Notes: a model not told the origin generated them from the letters alone. A stretch of 64,000 nucleotides of DNA from Phytoactinopolyspora mesophila (GCF_010122465.1 NZ_WLZY01000012.1:1-64000); one strand, 5' to 3'; counted from the first letter of the stretch, positions 25,902 to 34,944 are shown. A program made the numbers and translations.

Positions 25902-28690
25902 TCCTTCCGATTGCTCTTGCGGTGCTGGCAATCACGGCAGCCGCCGCTCCAGCCATCACTGCGCGGCTCGGCCGGAATGCCGGTTACCCGATCGCGGCGA
26001 TTTTCCTGATTCTCGCGCTGCTCATCGCGGCCGAAACCGGTGACCTAGCCGACGGCGGATCGGTCTCCACCGCGTGGGACTGGATGCCGACCATCGGCGT
26101 TTCCTTCCGGTTGCATCTCGACGGGCTGTCCTTCCTGTTCGCCATGCTGGTCCTCGGCGTCGGCTCGCTGATCATGGCGTACAGCCCGCGTTACCTCAAG
26201 GTCAACGAACGGCACGGTCGTTTCTACGCCCTGCTGACGCTGTTCGCAATGTCGATGCTCGGGCTGGTGTTGGCCCGGGATCTGGTGCTGCTCTTCATCT
26301 TCTGGGAAGCCACCACGCTCTCGTCGTTCCTGCTGATCGGCGGCGGTGGCATCAAGGCGGTGCGGCCGGCCACCCGGGCCTTCGTCGTCACTGTCATCGG
26401 GGGCCTGGCACTACTCGGCGCTATCGTGCTCATCTCGATCACTGCCGGCACCACCAACATCTCCGAGATCATGGCCGATCCAGCGGTGGTCTCCGAGTCG
26501 CCGTACGCGCCAGCCATCGCGGTCCTGCTCCTCCTCGCGGCCTTCACGAAGTCGGCACAACTCCCGTTCCACTTCTGGTTGCCCGACGCCATGGTGGCGA
26601 TCACCCCGGTCAGCGCGTATCTACACGCCGCCACTCTGGTCAAGGGCGGTATCTACCTGCTCATGCGGTTCTCACCGCTGTTCAGCGACTCGGGCATGTG
26701 GCGCGTGACGTTGATGACCGTCGGGCTCACCACAGCCATCGTCGGCGCGTTGTTCGCACTGAAACAGCACGATCTAAAAGCACTCCTGGCGTACTCCACA
26801 GTGAGTCAGCTCGGCTTTCTGATCGCCCTGGTCGGAGCCGGCACACCGGCGGCCCTGGCCGCCGCGGCCCTGCACACATTCGCGCACGCCCTGTTCAAGG
26901 CCACGTTGTTCATGCTGGTCGGGATCATCGACCGGGAAGCAGGCAGCCGAGACGTCAGAGAGCTCGGCGGTCTGCGTCGGGTCATGCCCATCACCGCCAC
27001 GCTCACCGGCCTGGCCGCGATGTCGATGGCCGGTATACCGCCGTTCATCGGGTTCGTCAGCAAAGAAGAGGCGTTCAGCGCTCTCCTCGACACACCGGGC
27101 CCAGCCTGGGCCGGCTGGGTCGCCGCTCTGGCCGCCGTCGCCGCGGCCGGGCTGACTTTCGCCTACGGCTTCCGTATCTTCTACGGCGCCTTCGCCGGCC
27201 CCACCACCCAGCGCCGGCTGTACGAGCCGAGCAAGGCCTTCCTGACACCGGCCGCGATTCCCGCGGCCCTGGGGCTCATCCTCGGCCTGACGGTAGGTGT
27301 GCTGACTCCCATGGTCAACCGCACGGTTCAAGACACCGTGATGACCGAGACCGACGCCAGCCTCAGCCTGTGGCACGGGTTCAGCGCCCCACTCGCGCTC
27401 TCGGCAACCACCTTCGCGATGGGGCTGCTCCTCTTCTTCTACCGGTATCCGGTCGACCGGCTGCTGCACCGCCATCGTTTGCCGATCACCGGCGCGGGAG
27501 CCTTCGACTCCATCTACGACGCATGTCTTCGCCTCGGCGCCTGGGTCGGCCGGCCCGCCCGGGCGAGCAGCATCGGTGCTCACCTCGGATGGCCGATAGC
27601 CGGATTGCTGGCCTTGGGCATCGTCGGGTTGTTGCGGTGGCCCGACGTCGCCGCCGAACCGGTCTCCAGGTCGCGTCCGGAAGACTGGGCCGTCGTCGCC
27701 ATTCTGGCGCTGGCCGTGCTGGCGCTGTGCCTGACGAAGACCCGGCTGACCGCCATCGTGCTCCTCGGGGTTGTCGGCTTCATGGTCGGCATCTGGTTCC
27801 TCATAGCCGGCGCTCCCGACCTTGCGCTCACTCAGCTACTGGTCGAGATCCTCACCGTCGTGGTGGCCGTGCTCGTGCTGCGACATCTGCCACCTGTCTT
27901 CCAGCACGTGCGCCGTACCCGGCGCACGTTGGCGGCGATAGCCGCCGTCACCAGCGGTCTGGTGGCCGGCGCGGCTACCTTCCTGCTCACCGGCCGGCGC
28001 GAACAGTCACCCGCGGCGCAGTACCTCATGCGAGAAGCCGAGAACGACACCGGCGGACGCAACGTGGTCAACACCGTGCTGGTCGACTTCCGTGCGCTTG
28101 ACACACTCGGCGAGGTCACTGTCCTGGCCATCGCCGGCCTCGGCCTGATGTCGCTGCTGCGCTACACCGCGCCGCCGCCGACCGACCTCAGCAATGCCGG
28201 CAACGTCGCGCCTCCGGACCGGCTGGGCAATATGGTGATCTTCCAATTCACCGCTCGCCTGCTCTTCCCCGGCACCATGGCGATTACGGTGTACCTCCTG
28301 TTGCGCGGCCACTACGAGCCCGGTGGCGGATTCATCGCCGCACTCGTCGCCGCTGTCGGTTTCGCCGTGCTGCAATTGCCCGGCGGACCGATGCAACCAC
28401 CCAGGATCCCGGCGTTGCCACTGATCCGCGGCGGGTTGGCGTTGTCCGTCATCGTCGGCGTGTGGGGCCTGGTGGACGGTTCGTTCCTGCGGCCGTTGAG
28501 CGGCTACCTCACCATCGGCAACCTGGACATCTCGATGACGTCCTCGCTTCTGTTCGACGTCGGAATCCTGATGATCGTCCTCGGCATGAGCCTGGCCGCT
28601 TTCGAACGCCTCGGCCGCGGGATCGTGACCGAGGTCGGCCAGACCGCGCCCGAACCCGTCCTCCAGGGGCAAGGAGGTGATCGGCGATGA
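25898..28690 (+). CDS. mrpA: Mrp antiporter subunit A with fused MrpB domain
   Basis: The 930-residue largest subunit of the Mrp (Mnh/Sha) Na+/H+ antiporter, related to NADH dehydrogenase subunit L. The proton-channel core at about 70-430 has Glu137 in FWEATTLSSFLLIGG and the lysine/histidine helices. At about 600-690 is the DUF4040-like part (GAPDLALTQLLVEIL). The C-terminal ~150 residues are an MrpB domain (FQFTARLLFPGTMAITVY, then GHYEPGGGFIAAL). So A and B are one protein and the operon has six genes. Translation appears coupled to the leader ORF. Confidence 0.94.
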   Translation: MILPIALAVLAITAAAAPAITARLGRNAGYPIAAIFLILALLIAAETGDLADGGSVSTAWDWMPTIGVSFRLHLDGLSFLFAMLVLGVGSLIMAYSPRYLKVNERHGRFYALLTLFAMSMLGLVLARDLVLLFIFWEATTLSSFLLIGGGGIKAVRPATRAFVVTVIGGLALLGAIVLISITAGTTNISEIMADPAVVSESPYAPAIAVLLLLAAFTKSAQLPFHFWLPDAMVAITPVSAYLHAATLVKGGIYLLMRFSPLFSDSGMWRVTLMTVGLTTAIVGALFALKQHDLKALLAYSTVSQLGFLIALVGAGTPAALAAAALHTFAHALFKATLFMLVGIIDREAGSRDVRELGGLRRVMPITATLTGLAAMSMAGIPPFIGFVSKEEAFSALLDTPGPAWAGWVAALAAVAAAGLTFAYGFRIFYGAFAGPTTQRRLYEPSKAFLTPAAIPAALGLILGLTVGVLTPMVNRTVQDTVMTETDASLSLWHGFSAPLALSATTFAMGLLLFFYRYPVDRLLHRHRLPITGAGAFDSIYDACLRLGAWVGRPARASSIGAHLGWPIAGLLALGIVGLLRWPDVAAEPVSRSRPEDWAVVAILALAVLALCLTKTRLTAIVLLGVVGFMVGIWFLIAGAPDLALTQLLVEILTVVVAVLVLRHLPPVFQHVRRTRRTLAAIAAVTSGLVAGAATFLLTGRREQSPAAQYLMREAENDTGGRNVVNTVLVDFRALDTLGEVTVLAIAGLGLMSLLRYTAPPPTDLSNAGNVAPPDRLGNMVIFQFTARLLFPGTMAITVYLLLRGHYEPGGGFIAALVAAVGFAVLQLPGGPMQPPRIPALPLIRGGLALSVIVGVWGLVDGSFLRPLSGYLTIGNLDISMTSSLLFDVGILMIVLGMSLAAFERLGRGIVTEVGQTAPEPVLQGQGGDRR

Positions 28691-29019
28691 CCGCAGCGTT
28701 TGTCGTCGGACTGCTCATGGCTGGCGGTGTCTACCTCGTCTTCCAGGCCGGTTTGGTACGCGTCACCATCGGATTCGTTCTCATCGGTCACGCGCTCAAC
28801 TCGCTTCTGGTCGCCGCCGGAGGTATGGGTTTCCGGGCCGTCTCGTTCATCGGGACGTCATCGCCCGATGAAGCCGCCGACCCCCTACCCCAAGCCTTCG
28901 CGTTGACCGCCATCGTCATCACCTTCGGGATCACCGTGTACTTGTTCGGCATGGCTCGCTCCGGCGCCGACGAGATACCGGCCGACGACGATGTCTCGGA
29001 AGAGGAGCAGAAGTCGTGA
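28687..29019 (+). CDS. mrpC: Mrp antiporter subunit C
   Basis: A 110-residue, three-helix subunit homologous to NuoK. The helices are roughly 1-22 (starting TAAFVVGLLMAGGVYLVF), 27-50 and 70-95. The conserved loop GHALNSLLVAAGG and the PLPQAFALTAIVITFG helix carry the charged and proline residues of the family. It overlaps MrpA and MrpD genes by 4 nt on each side. The C-terminal 20 residues are acidic and cytoplasmic. Confidence 0.92.
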   Translation: MTAAFVVGLLMAGGVYLVFQAGLVRVTIGFVLIGHALNSLLVAAGGMGFRAVSFIGTSSPDEAADPLPQAFALTAIVITFGITVYLFGMARSGADEIPADDDVSEEEQKS

Positions 29020-30533
29020 ACAATCTCCTGCCCTTCGTCGTCGCCCTTCCTCTGCTGGCTGCCGCGATCACACCGTTGACCGGCCGCAACATGCTGGTCC
29101 GCCGCATCCTCCTGCTGGGCTCGCCGGCACTAGTCCTGCTGTTCGCCGTCCTGCTCGTGATCGAGACCCATGACGGAGACGTCGTAGTCGAACAGGTCGC
29201 GGACTGGGATGCCGGCATCGCGATCGCCTTCGCCGCGGACTTGTTCAGCGCACTCGTGCTGGTCGCGATGTCGCTACTGACGCTCGTGTGCTCGATGTTC
29301 CTGTGCGCTACCGGCGACGACGAAGACCCCTTGGTGATTCCGCTGGTCCTGGTGCTCTCCGGAGGTGTCTTCGGTGCGCTGTTGACAGCGGATCTGTTCA
29401 ACCTCTTCGTCATGATCGAGGTCGCGCTCATACCCAGCTACGTGCTGATCTCGAAATCGATGAAAGCCTCGGCGCTCTCGGCCGGCCGCATCTACCTGAC
29501 GGTAAACCTCATGGGCTCGTCCATTCTGCTGGGTGGCATCGCCTTGGTCTACGCGGTCAACGGCAGCGTTCACCTCGGTGAACTGGCCGGCGCGGGCGAG
29601 GTCAGTGGCATGGCGGCGTTCGCGGGCGGACTCATTCTGGTGGCGCTGGGCCTCAAGGGTGCGCTGGTGCCACTGCACGGCTGGCTCCCACGGACGTACC
29701 CGTACACATCTCCCGCTGTCACCGCACTGTTCTCCGGCCTGCTGACCAAGATCGGCATCTACGGCCTGTTCCGCGTCTACTCGGTCTACTTCGAAGGAGC
29801 GAGCCCGGTCCAGGGCATCATCCTCGCGGTCACGGTCGTCACCATGGTGATCGGAGTGTTCGGGGCGCTCGGTGAGACGAGCATGCGCTCCATCCTCGCC
29901 TTCCACATGGTCAGCCAGGTCGGCTACATCGCACTGGGCCTCGGCTTCTTCGGTGTCGCTGGGATGGCAGCGTCTATCTTCTACCTGCTGCACCACATGA
30001 TCGTGAAAGCCAGCCTCTTCCTTTCGGCGGGCGCGATCGAGACACAGGAAGGAACCGATCGGCTCAGCAGGCTCGGTGGGTTCGCCCGGCGAGAACCGGT
30101 GCTCGCGGTGGCATTCTTCGTGGCAGCACTGTCTCTGGCTGGCATCCCACCGTTCTCGGGCTTCGTCGCCAAGTTCACCCTCATCCGCGCCGCGATGTCC
30201 GAAGGCGCCTACATCGCAGGCGCCGTGGCGCTAGCCGTCAGCATCTTCACGCTGCTGTCCATGCTGAAGATCTGGAACTCGGTGTTCTGGGGCGAGGCGA
30301 CCAGCACCCCGTCCGGCCAGCCGTCCGGGTCCGGCACCGCAGCCGGTGCCACCACGCTCACCGCGCCGAGCCGGGTCCGGATCCGGCGCACGCTGATCAT
30401 TCCCGCGGTGCTGCTGGCTCTCGTCACCATTTCGCTCGGGCTCGGCGCGGAAATCCTGCTGCCGCTGGCCGAGACAGCCGCCCAAGGCCTGGTCGACACC
30501 ACGGCATACGTTCAGGCGGTGACCGGAGGATGA
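29016..30533 (+). CDS. mrpD: Mrp antiporter subunit D
   Basis: A 505-residue subunit homologous to the antiporter-like NuoM/NuoN proteins, with about fourteen helices. The conserved Glu lies in LFNLFVMIEVALIPSYVL, and the key lysine is in the helix after GLKGALVPLHGWLPRTYP. The sequence SFLLHHMIVKASLFLSAG-like (YLLHHMIVKASLFLSAG) is the second family signature. Together with MrpA it forms the ion pathways of the complex. A proline/glycine-rich insert near 425-445 is a loop. Overlaps of 4 nt flank it. Confidence 0.94.
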   Translation: MNNLLPFVVALPLLAAAITPLTGRNMLVRRILLLGSPALVLLFAVLLVIETHDGDVVVEQVADWDAGIAIAFAADLFSALVLVAMSLLTLVCSMFLCATGDDEDPLVIPLVLVLSGGVFGALLTADLFNLFVMIEVALIPSYVLISKSMKASALSAGRIYLTVNLMGSSILLGGIALVYAVNGSVHLGELAGAGEVSGMAAFAGGLILVALGLKGALVPLHGWLPRTYPYTSPAVTALFSGLLTKIGIYGLFRVYSVYFEGASPVQGIILAVTVVTMVIGVFGALGETSMRSILAFHMVSQVGYIALGLGFFGVAGMAASIFYLLHHMIVKASLFLSAGAIETQEGTDRLSRLGGFARREPVLAVAFFVAALSLAGIPPFSGFVAKFTLIRAAMSEGAYIAGAVALAVSIFTLLSMLKIWNSVFWGEATSTPSGQPSGSGTAAGATTLTAPSRVRIRRTLIIPAVLLALVTISLGLGAEILLPLAETAAQGLVDTTAYVQAVTGG

Positions 30534-30922
30534 CTCGTATGATCCGGCGCACCGGGCAGGAGCTGGCCCGGATTCCACGGCTGCTCGTCTTCGTGGGCTA
30601 CTTCGCCTACGCGTTGGTCGTCGCCAGCCTCTGGGTCGCCTGGGACGTGCTCACGCCCCGGCAACGGCTGCGAGCAGGCATCGTCGCGATGCCGATGCAG
30701 GGCCGGACCCCGATGGAGATGACGCTCATGGCCAACCTGGTCTCGCTCACCCCCGGGACGCTCTCGGTGACGATCAACGCCGAACCGAACGTTCTCTATG
30801 TGCACGGCATGTACCAGGACGACGCCGAAGCGTTCCGCCAAGAGTTGCAGGATTTCGAACGGCGCATGCTCTCCGCGGTTCGCATCCACGACCGGCCTTC
30901 CCGGACGGGGGACATGTCATGA
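30530..30922 (+). CDS. mrpE: Mrp antiporter subunit E
   Basis: A 130-residue subunit with two N-terminal helices (about 17-40) and a small cytosolic alpha/beta domain containing MEMTLMANLVSLTPGTLSV, the hallmark of MrpE. It is required for stability of the hetero-oligomer in studied systems. It overlaps mrpD and mrpF by 4 nt. Confidence 0.9.
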   Translation: MTRMIRRTGQELARIPRLLVFVGYFAYALVVASLWVAWDVLTPRQRLRAGIVAMPMQGRTPMEMTLMANLVSLTPGTLSVTINAEPNVLYVHGMYQDDAEAFRQELQDFERRMLSAVRIHDRPSRTGDMS

Positions 30923-31176
30923 CCATGGTCGACATCGGGCTCATCGTGGTCGCGCTCGGGTTCGTGCCAGCTATCTGGCGAATGGTCATCGGGCCGACCG
31001 ATGCCGACCGAGCCACGGCGGGCGATTTCACGTTCTTCTTGTTCGTGGCCGCCGCTGCTCTCCTGGGCGTCCGGCTGGAGACTCGGATGTTCTTCGACGT
31101 CGTGCTGGTCGCCACCCTCGTCGGCTTCCTCGGCACCGTCGTGCTCGCGCGCCTCGTGGACAGGAGGGACCGATGA
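30919..31176 (+). CDS. mrpF: Mrp antiporter subunit F
   Basis: An 85-residue three-helix protein. The motif RMVIGPTDADRATAGD between helices 1 and 2 is the MrpF signature. The third helix ends in a basic tail (VDRRDR). It overlaps mrpE and mrpG by 4 nt. Confidence 0.92.
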   Translation: MTMVDIGLIVVALGFVPAIWRMVIGPTDADRATAGDFTFFLFVAAAALLGVRLETRMFFDVVLVATLVGFLGTVVLARLVDRRDR

Positions 31177-31529
31177 ACATCCTCGATGTGGCCAGCGGCA
31201 TCTGTATTGGTGTCGGCATCTTCTTCATCGCTGTCGCGGCCCTGGGCATCATCCGGCTACCCGACGTCTACTCACGACTCAGCGCGGTCACCAAGGCCGC
31301 CACGCTCGGCGTTGTGCTGATCCTGGCCGGGGCATTCCTGAACAAGCCGTCATGGCAATCGCTGATCACTCTCGGGCTGGCAGCCGCGCTCCAATTCGTC
31401 ACGGCGCCCGTCGGCGGGTTCGCGCTCGGCCGCGCCGCGTTCCGGTCGAAGAGCCCGCTCGCCGCCGCCACCGGCTACGACCAGCTGAGCGACGCCGTCG
31501 AAGAATCCCAGCAACGCAACCCCGGCTGA
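31173..31529 (+). CDS. mrpG: Mrp antiporter subunit G
   Basis: A 118-residue, three-helix subunit ending the operon. LPDVYSRLSAVTKAATLGV is the MrpG signature. The final 35 residues are cytoplasmic. The ATG at 31173 overlaps the mrpF stop and follows AGGAGGG. A short hairpin lies between this gene and the convergent EphE-like gene. Confidence 0.92.
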   Translation: MNILDVASGICIGVGIFFIAVAALGIIRLPDVYSRLSAVTKAATLGVVLILAGAFLNKPSWQSLITLGLAAALQFVTAPVGGFALGRAAFRSKSPLAAATGYDQLSDAVEESQQRNPG

Positions 31530-31542
31530 GCCCCGGACGCCA

Positions 31543-31565
31543 GGCACCTCCGCCGCTGGGGTGCC
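31543..31565. terminator. Short hairpin between mrpG and the convergent hydrolase
   Basis: GGCACC (31543-31548) pairs with GGTGCC (31560-31565) in the 42-bp gap between two convergent stop codons. The stem is short and there is no T-run, so its terminator role is tentative. Confidence 0.4.
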
Positions 31566-31571
31566 CAGGCA

Positions 31572-32489
31572 TCACGTGAAACGCCGCAGCCACTCCAAGA
31601 GTGCATCCGTCACGAGTTCCGGGGCCTCCTCGTGGGGGAAATGCCCGGTGCCTTCCAGCCGCAACCAGTCGTAACTGTCGCCGGTGAACTCCCGCGAAGC
31701 AGCGGCCAATTGCGGGGTGATGTAACGGTCTTCGGCGCCATGAATCTGCAGCACCGGCAGATCGACAGGGACCTCGAGCCGCTTGGCGAGGCGCCGGCCG
31801 TTGGCGCGCGGCAGCGACCGCACTGCCCACCGCTGATACTCCAAAGCGCAGTGCGGCGCCGGCCAGATACGCATCGCAGCCCGGTAACGGGTGCTCGCTT
31901 CGTCGTCGGGAAACGCACTGCCGGGCGCCGACCACCGGCGCAGCAACTTCTCGACAAGCGCGCCATCGCCGGCGGTCAACCGCCGCTCCGGAACCAGTGG
32001 CGCCTGGGCGCCCAGCAGGAAGCCGGTCCGTACGAGGCCACCCTGCATCAGATGCCGCCGCAGCACCAGCGGATGAGGCATAGACATCGCGACCACACCC
32101 CGGACATGTGCCGGCCGTAGCGCCGCGGCGGTCCATGCGCCGTAGGCACCCCAGTTGTGCCCCACGACGACCGCGTCGCGTTCACCCATGGACCGGATCA
32201 CGCCGGTGATGTCGGCGGCGAACGTGACGGGATCGTAGCCCCGTGGTGGTTTATCGCTGCCGCCATAGCCACGCAGGTCCATGGCCACCGCGCGCCAACC
32301 CGCGTCGGCGAGCCGGGGCAGCTGATGACGCCATGCCCACCAGAATTCGGGGAAACCGTGCAAGAAGAGCACCAGTGGGCCGTCGCCGACCTCCGCGACG
32401 TGGAACTGCGCGCCGTTGGCCGCGATCTGCCGGTGATTCCACGGGCCGGGAACATTGAGGTCATTACGGACCAGTTGCGCGAAACTCAC
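31572..32489 (-). CDS. Alpha/beta hydrolase, epoxide hydrolase-like (EphE/Rv3670 position)
   Basis: About 305 residues with an alpha/beta-hydrolase core and a cap domain. Oxyanion motif LFLHGFPEFWWAW, charge-relay acid in HGAEDRY and His283 in EGTGHFPH fit epoxide hydrolases. The nucleophile elbow, however, reads VVGHNWGAYG: Asn112 (codon AAC) replaces the usual nucleophilic Asp, so it may be inactive as translated or depend on deamidation. The GTG start at 32489 overlaps the upstream stop by 4 nt, which decides it over longer frames. Its place after the MarP region matches ephE in mycobacteria. Confidence 0.85.
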   Translation of the reverse strand: MSFAQLVRNDLNVPGPWNHRQIAANGAQFHVAEVGDGPLVLFLHGFPEFWWAWRHQLPRLADAGWRAVAMDLRGYGGSDKPPRGYDPVTFAADITGVIRSMGERDAVVVGHNWGAYGAWTAAALRPAHVRGVVAMSMPHPLVLRRHLMQGGLVRTGFLLGAQAPLVPERRLTAGDGALVEKLLRRWSAPGSAFPDDEASTRYRAAMRIWPAPHCALEYQRWAVRSLPRANGRRLAKRLEVPVDLPVLQIHGAEDRYITPQLAAASREFTGDSYDWLRLEGTGHFPHEEAPELVTDALLEWLRRFT

Positions 32490-32893
32490 GACGTCGAACC
32501 AGCCTGAACCGGCCGGATGGCCTGCTTGGCTGCACGCTGGGCTCGCTTGGGTCCACTCACCGATCCGAACCGGTTCTTGGCGACCAGCCCAAGTATCGCC
32601 GCGAGCAAAAGCTGTGCGCCCGCGGTGATCAGGAACGCCCATCCCAGCCCCAGACCCAGCGCATGGATACCGAAGGCCAGCGCGATGGACAGCATGACCA
32701 GCGCCAGCAGCGCGAGCAAGGCGACGACCGCCAGCAAGGCCCCGCCCAGCCCGACCGCCTTCGCGTCCTCCCGTATCTCGGCCTTGGCGAGCTCGATCTC
32801 GTCTTTGACCAGGCCGGACAGATCGTCTTTGATCTCGCCGATCAGCTGGCCGGTGGACACGGCAGGGGCGGCGTCAGCGGACCTCGTCGTCAT
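32486..32893 (-). CDS. Phage-holin-family-like membrane protein (DUF1469 type, Rv3669-like)
   Basis: A 135-residue protein with a soluble helical N terminus (LIGEIKDDLSGLVKDEIELA and on to about 45) and two membrane helices at roughly 48-75 and 80-105, then a basic tail. This layout is the actinobacterial DUF1469/Holin-X family, which despite its name is chromosomal and not phage-derived. It is coupled to the EphE-like gene by a GTGA overlap, as Rv3669/Rv3670. The role is unknown. Confidence 0.85.
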   Translation of the reverse strand: MTTRSADAAPAVSTGQLIGEIKDDLSGLVKDEIELAKAEIREDAKAVGLGGALLAVVALLALLALVMLSIALAFGIHALGLGLGWAFLITAGAQLLLAAILGLVAKNRFGSVSGPKRAQRAAKQAIRPVQAGSTS

Positions 32894-33014
32894 GGAAATC
32901 TCCTGTTACAGCTAAGTCGTCCGATGAGATCTGAATCTCTAGGCGACTCTAGAACACCCAGACCGTCATTGTGCTCGGTCGCAGTGGAATATGCGTATGC
33001 GAACCCTTGGTCTA

Positions 33015-34073
33015 CTAGCGCATGAATGGGGCCACATGCTCCCATGTTGGATCATGTGCCGTGGCGACGGATGCCTTGCCACGGTTCCATTTGTCCAGAA
33101 CCGGACCGATCGAATCCGGATCGAGTTCCAGGCCGTCGATGTAGAAGTGGGCCACTACCTGACCTCCGCCGGTCACGTGCCCGAGGTGCACCGCGTGTGG
33201 TCCGTCGCCGCCGAAGACTTCCAGGATGTGGCCTTCGAGTTCCTCGATGTCACCGGAAATGGACGGATCGACGGGCATTCCGTTGTCGCCCGCCTCATAA
33301 GTGAGGACCACGGCGACATGGGTGTCAGCCAGCGGGTAGGTGTGCCGGCTCGCGGAACGCCGGATGATGGCGAAGACCGGGCCCTTGGTTCCCTGACCTT
33401 TCATCGCCGCCCATTCACCGCTGCCTTCGCCGGTGCTGGCGCCCGAGCCGGAGAGCTGGGCCACGACATGGTCGAGCGAGGTGAGCGGGATGGCGTCGAT
33501 CGGAGGATCCACCGACACTGCCACCGAGCCGATCCAGCGCTCGACTCCAGGCTCCCCGAGAGCAGCGTCGAGGCCGAGGAAGGCTACGTGGAGCCGGTGA
33601 TCCTGGTCGACCAGCGTGAACAGCGGGTGATGGACGACGACGTTCACCTGGCTCGACGCCGGATCCACCCGGGCTCCGATGACCATCTCCGCCATCGCGA
33701 ACTCATAGCCGTCGACGTTCAGCACGGCTGCTTGAAGGGCCGCCGGGTCACGTCGGCGGGTGGAGAAGAACTCGACATCGGGGTCGTCCGGCGCTGCGAG
33801 CAGCCAGCGTTCAGCCGTAGCGCGAGTCTCGTGCTGCCCGGCGCTGGTGACGACCAAGCCGAAGCTCTTCTCCTCGCTGCCGGTGATGTCCCAGGTCAAG
33901 CGGTCGTCAATGGCCATAATCCACGGCTGAAGCAGCCGCAGTGCGTCGTCCTTGCGCTCCTCGCGGAGCGCTTCGACCACGTCTATGCGGTTGCCCTCCC
34001 ACCAGGACCAGAACTCAGCGATCGCCGGACGCGGGTCGGCGCCGCGCCTCGTTTTACGTCGAAAAAGCCCCAT
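33015..34073 (-). CDS. Conserved hypothetical protein
   Basis: A 352-residue soluble protein. It begins with a basic patch and FWSWWEGNR, followed by a helix and a mixed alpha/beta region (DRLTWDITGSEEKSFGLVVT). It resembles an actinobacterial group in which a short helical leader precedes one or two beta-rich domains of unknown role. The C-terminal part (GHVTGGGQVVAHFYIDG) looks like a DUF695-type domain, but I cannot confirm this. It has no signal peptide or catalytic motif. It probably shares no operon with its neighbours, as 121 bp separate it from the holin-like gene. Confidence 0.7.
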   Translation of the reverse strand: MGLFRRKTRRGADPRPAIAEFWSWWEGNRIDVVEALREERKDDALRLLQPWIMAIDDRLTWDITGSEEKSFGLVVTSAGQHETRATAERWLLAAPDDPDVEFFSTRRRDPAALQAAVLNVDGYEFAMAEMVIGARVDPASSQVNVVVHHPLFTLVDQDHRLHVAFLGLDAALGEPGVERWIGSVAVSVDPPIDAIPLTSLDHVVAQLSGSGASTGEGSGEWAAMKGQGTKGPVFAIIRRSASRHTYPLADTHVAVVLTYEAGDNGMPVDPSISGDIEELEGHILEVFGGDGPHAVHLGHVTGGGQVVAHFYIDGLELDPDSIGPVLDKWNRGKASVATAHDPTWEHVAPFMR

Positions 34074-34091
34074 GCCGCCAGCTTCTCACGC

Positions 34092-34829
34092 TCAATGATG
34101 ACGGTGCCCGTGTAGGGCGCTGTCCAGTGTCATGTGTACCTGATAACGGTCTGCGCGGTACCACGACGTGACGTGTTCCATAGCTCGACCGGATGCGTAG
34201 GACGTCTTGCGGAACACCAGCAACGGCGCCGCCGGCGGCACCCGAAGCAACCTGGCGCGCAGCGGATCCGCTCCTTCTGCCCAGACACTCTGCGCGGCAG
34301 AGTCCAGTACCCGCCCGTAGTCATGCGCGAGTATCGAGTAGACCGAGCTGGTCAGATCCCGCTCCAGCAGGCCGGGAAGCGGCGAAGCCGGAAGCCAGGA
34401 GACCTCGTGCGCCATCGGTGCGCCGTCGGCCGATCGCAGCCGCTCGATCCGGAAGGCGCGATCGGTCACGTCCAGCCCGAGGGCTGCCCGAGCAGGAGGC
34501 GGCGCGACAGTCTCGTCCGCGCCGAGCACCACGGTAGAGGGCTTGTGGCCACGCCGGCGCATGTCTTCGGTGAATGAAGCCAGGTGCATCTGGGACTCGA
34601 TCTTGGGCGCGGCGACGAAGGTGCCTTTGCCCCGGACGCGATAGAGCCGACCCTCGGACACGAGGCGGCCCACCGCTTCGCGGACTGTGGCCCGGCTGAC
34701 TCCGAACCTCTCCACGAGCTCACGCTCGGACGGAATCGGGGCATCCGGTACCAGCTCACCCTCGACTAACGCGAGGAGGATCTCCCGCAGCTGCCGGTGT
34801 TTGGGCACAGGGCCATCGACGACACTCAC
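34092..34829 (-). CDS. GntR/HutC-family regulator (NagR/DasR-like)
   Basis: A 245-residue regulator. The winged helix at about 9-75 has the GntR pattern IPSERELVERFGVSRATVRE and LYRVRGKGTFV. A UTRA ligand domain follows from about 85 (FTEDMRRRGHKP). It is divergent from a SIS-domain sugar-phosphate protein, so its ligand is likely an amino-sugar phosphate such as GlcN-6-P. No clear DasR operator is visible in the 115-bp gap; only a 5-bp inverted repeat (ACTAC/GTAGT) at 34828-34844 overlaps its GTG start. Confidence 0.88.
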   Translation of the reverse strand: MSVVDGPVPKHRQLREILLALVEGELVPDAPIPSERELVERFGVSRATVREAVGRLVSEGRLYRVRGKGTFVAAPKIESQMHLASFTEDMRRRGHKPSTVVLGADETVAPPPARAALGLDVTDRAFRIERLRSADGAPMAHEVSWLPASPLPGLLERDLTSSVYSILAHDYGRVLDSAAQSVWAEGADPLRARLLRVPPAAPLLVFRKTSYASGRAMEHVTSWYRADRYQVHMTLDSALHGHRHH

Positions 34830-34944
34830 TACGGAAAGGGTAGTTCAGATGACGCCCGCAGGGGACCAGACGATGTTCCGCTAAGTAACTGATGTCAAGA
34901 TGTGACCGGCTGACACCAAGCCGCGCCACCCGGAGGAGACCCAC

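Noticed and set aside
26074-28101. Long open frame inside mrpA in another frame
   Set aside because: Arg/His/Pro-rich translation shadow of the clearly real mrpA.
32486-32893. Phage holin as sign of a prophage
   Set aside because: The DUF1469 family is named holin-like, but it is conserved on actinobacterial chromosomes in this syntenic position. No phage genes surround it.
34830-34944. DasR-type operator in the GntR/SIS gap
   Set aside because: I looked for an ACTGGTCTAGACCAGT-like site and found none; only a weak 5-bp inverted repeat overlaps the GntR start.
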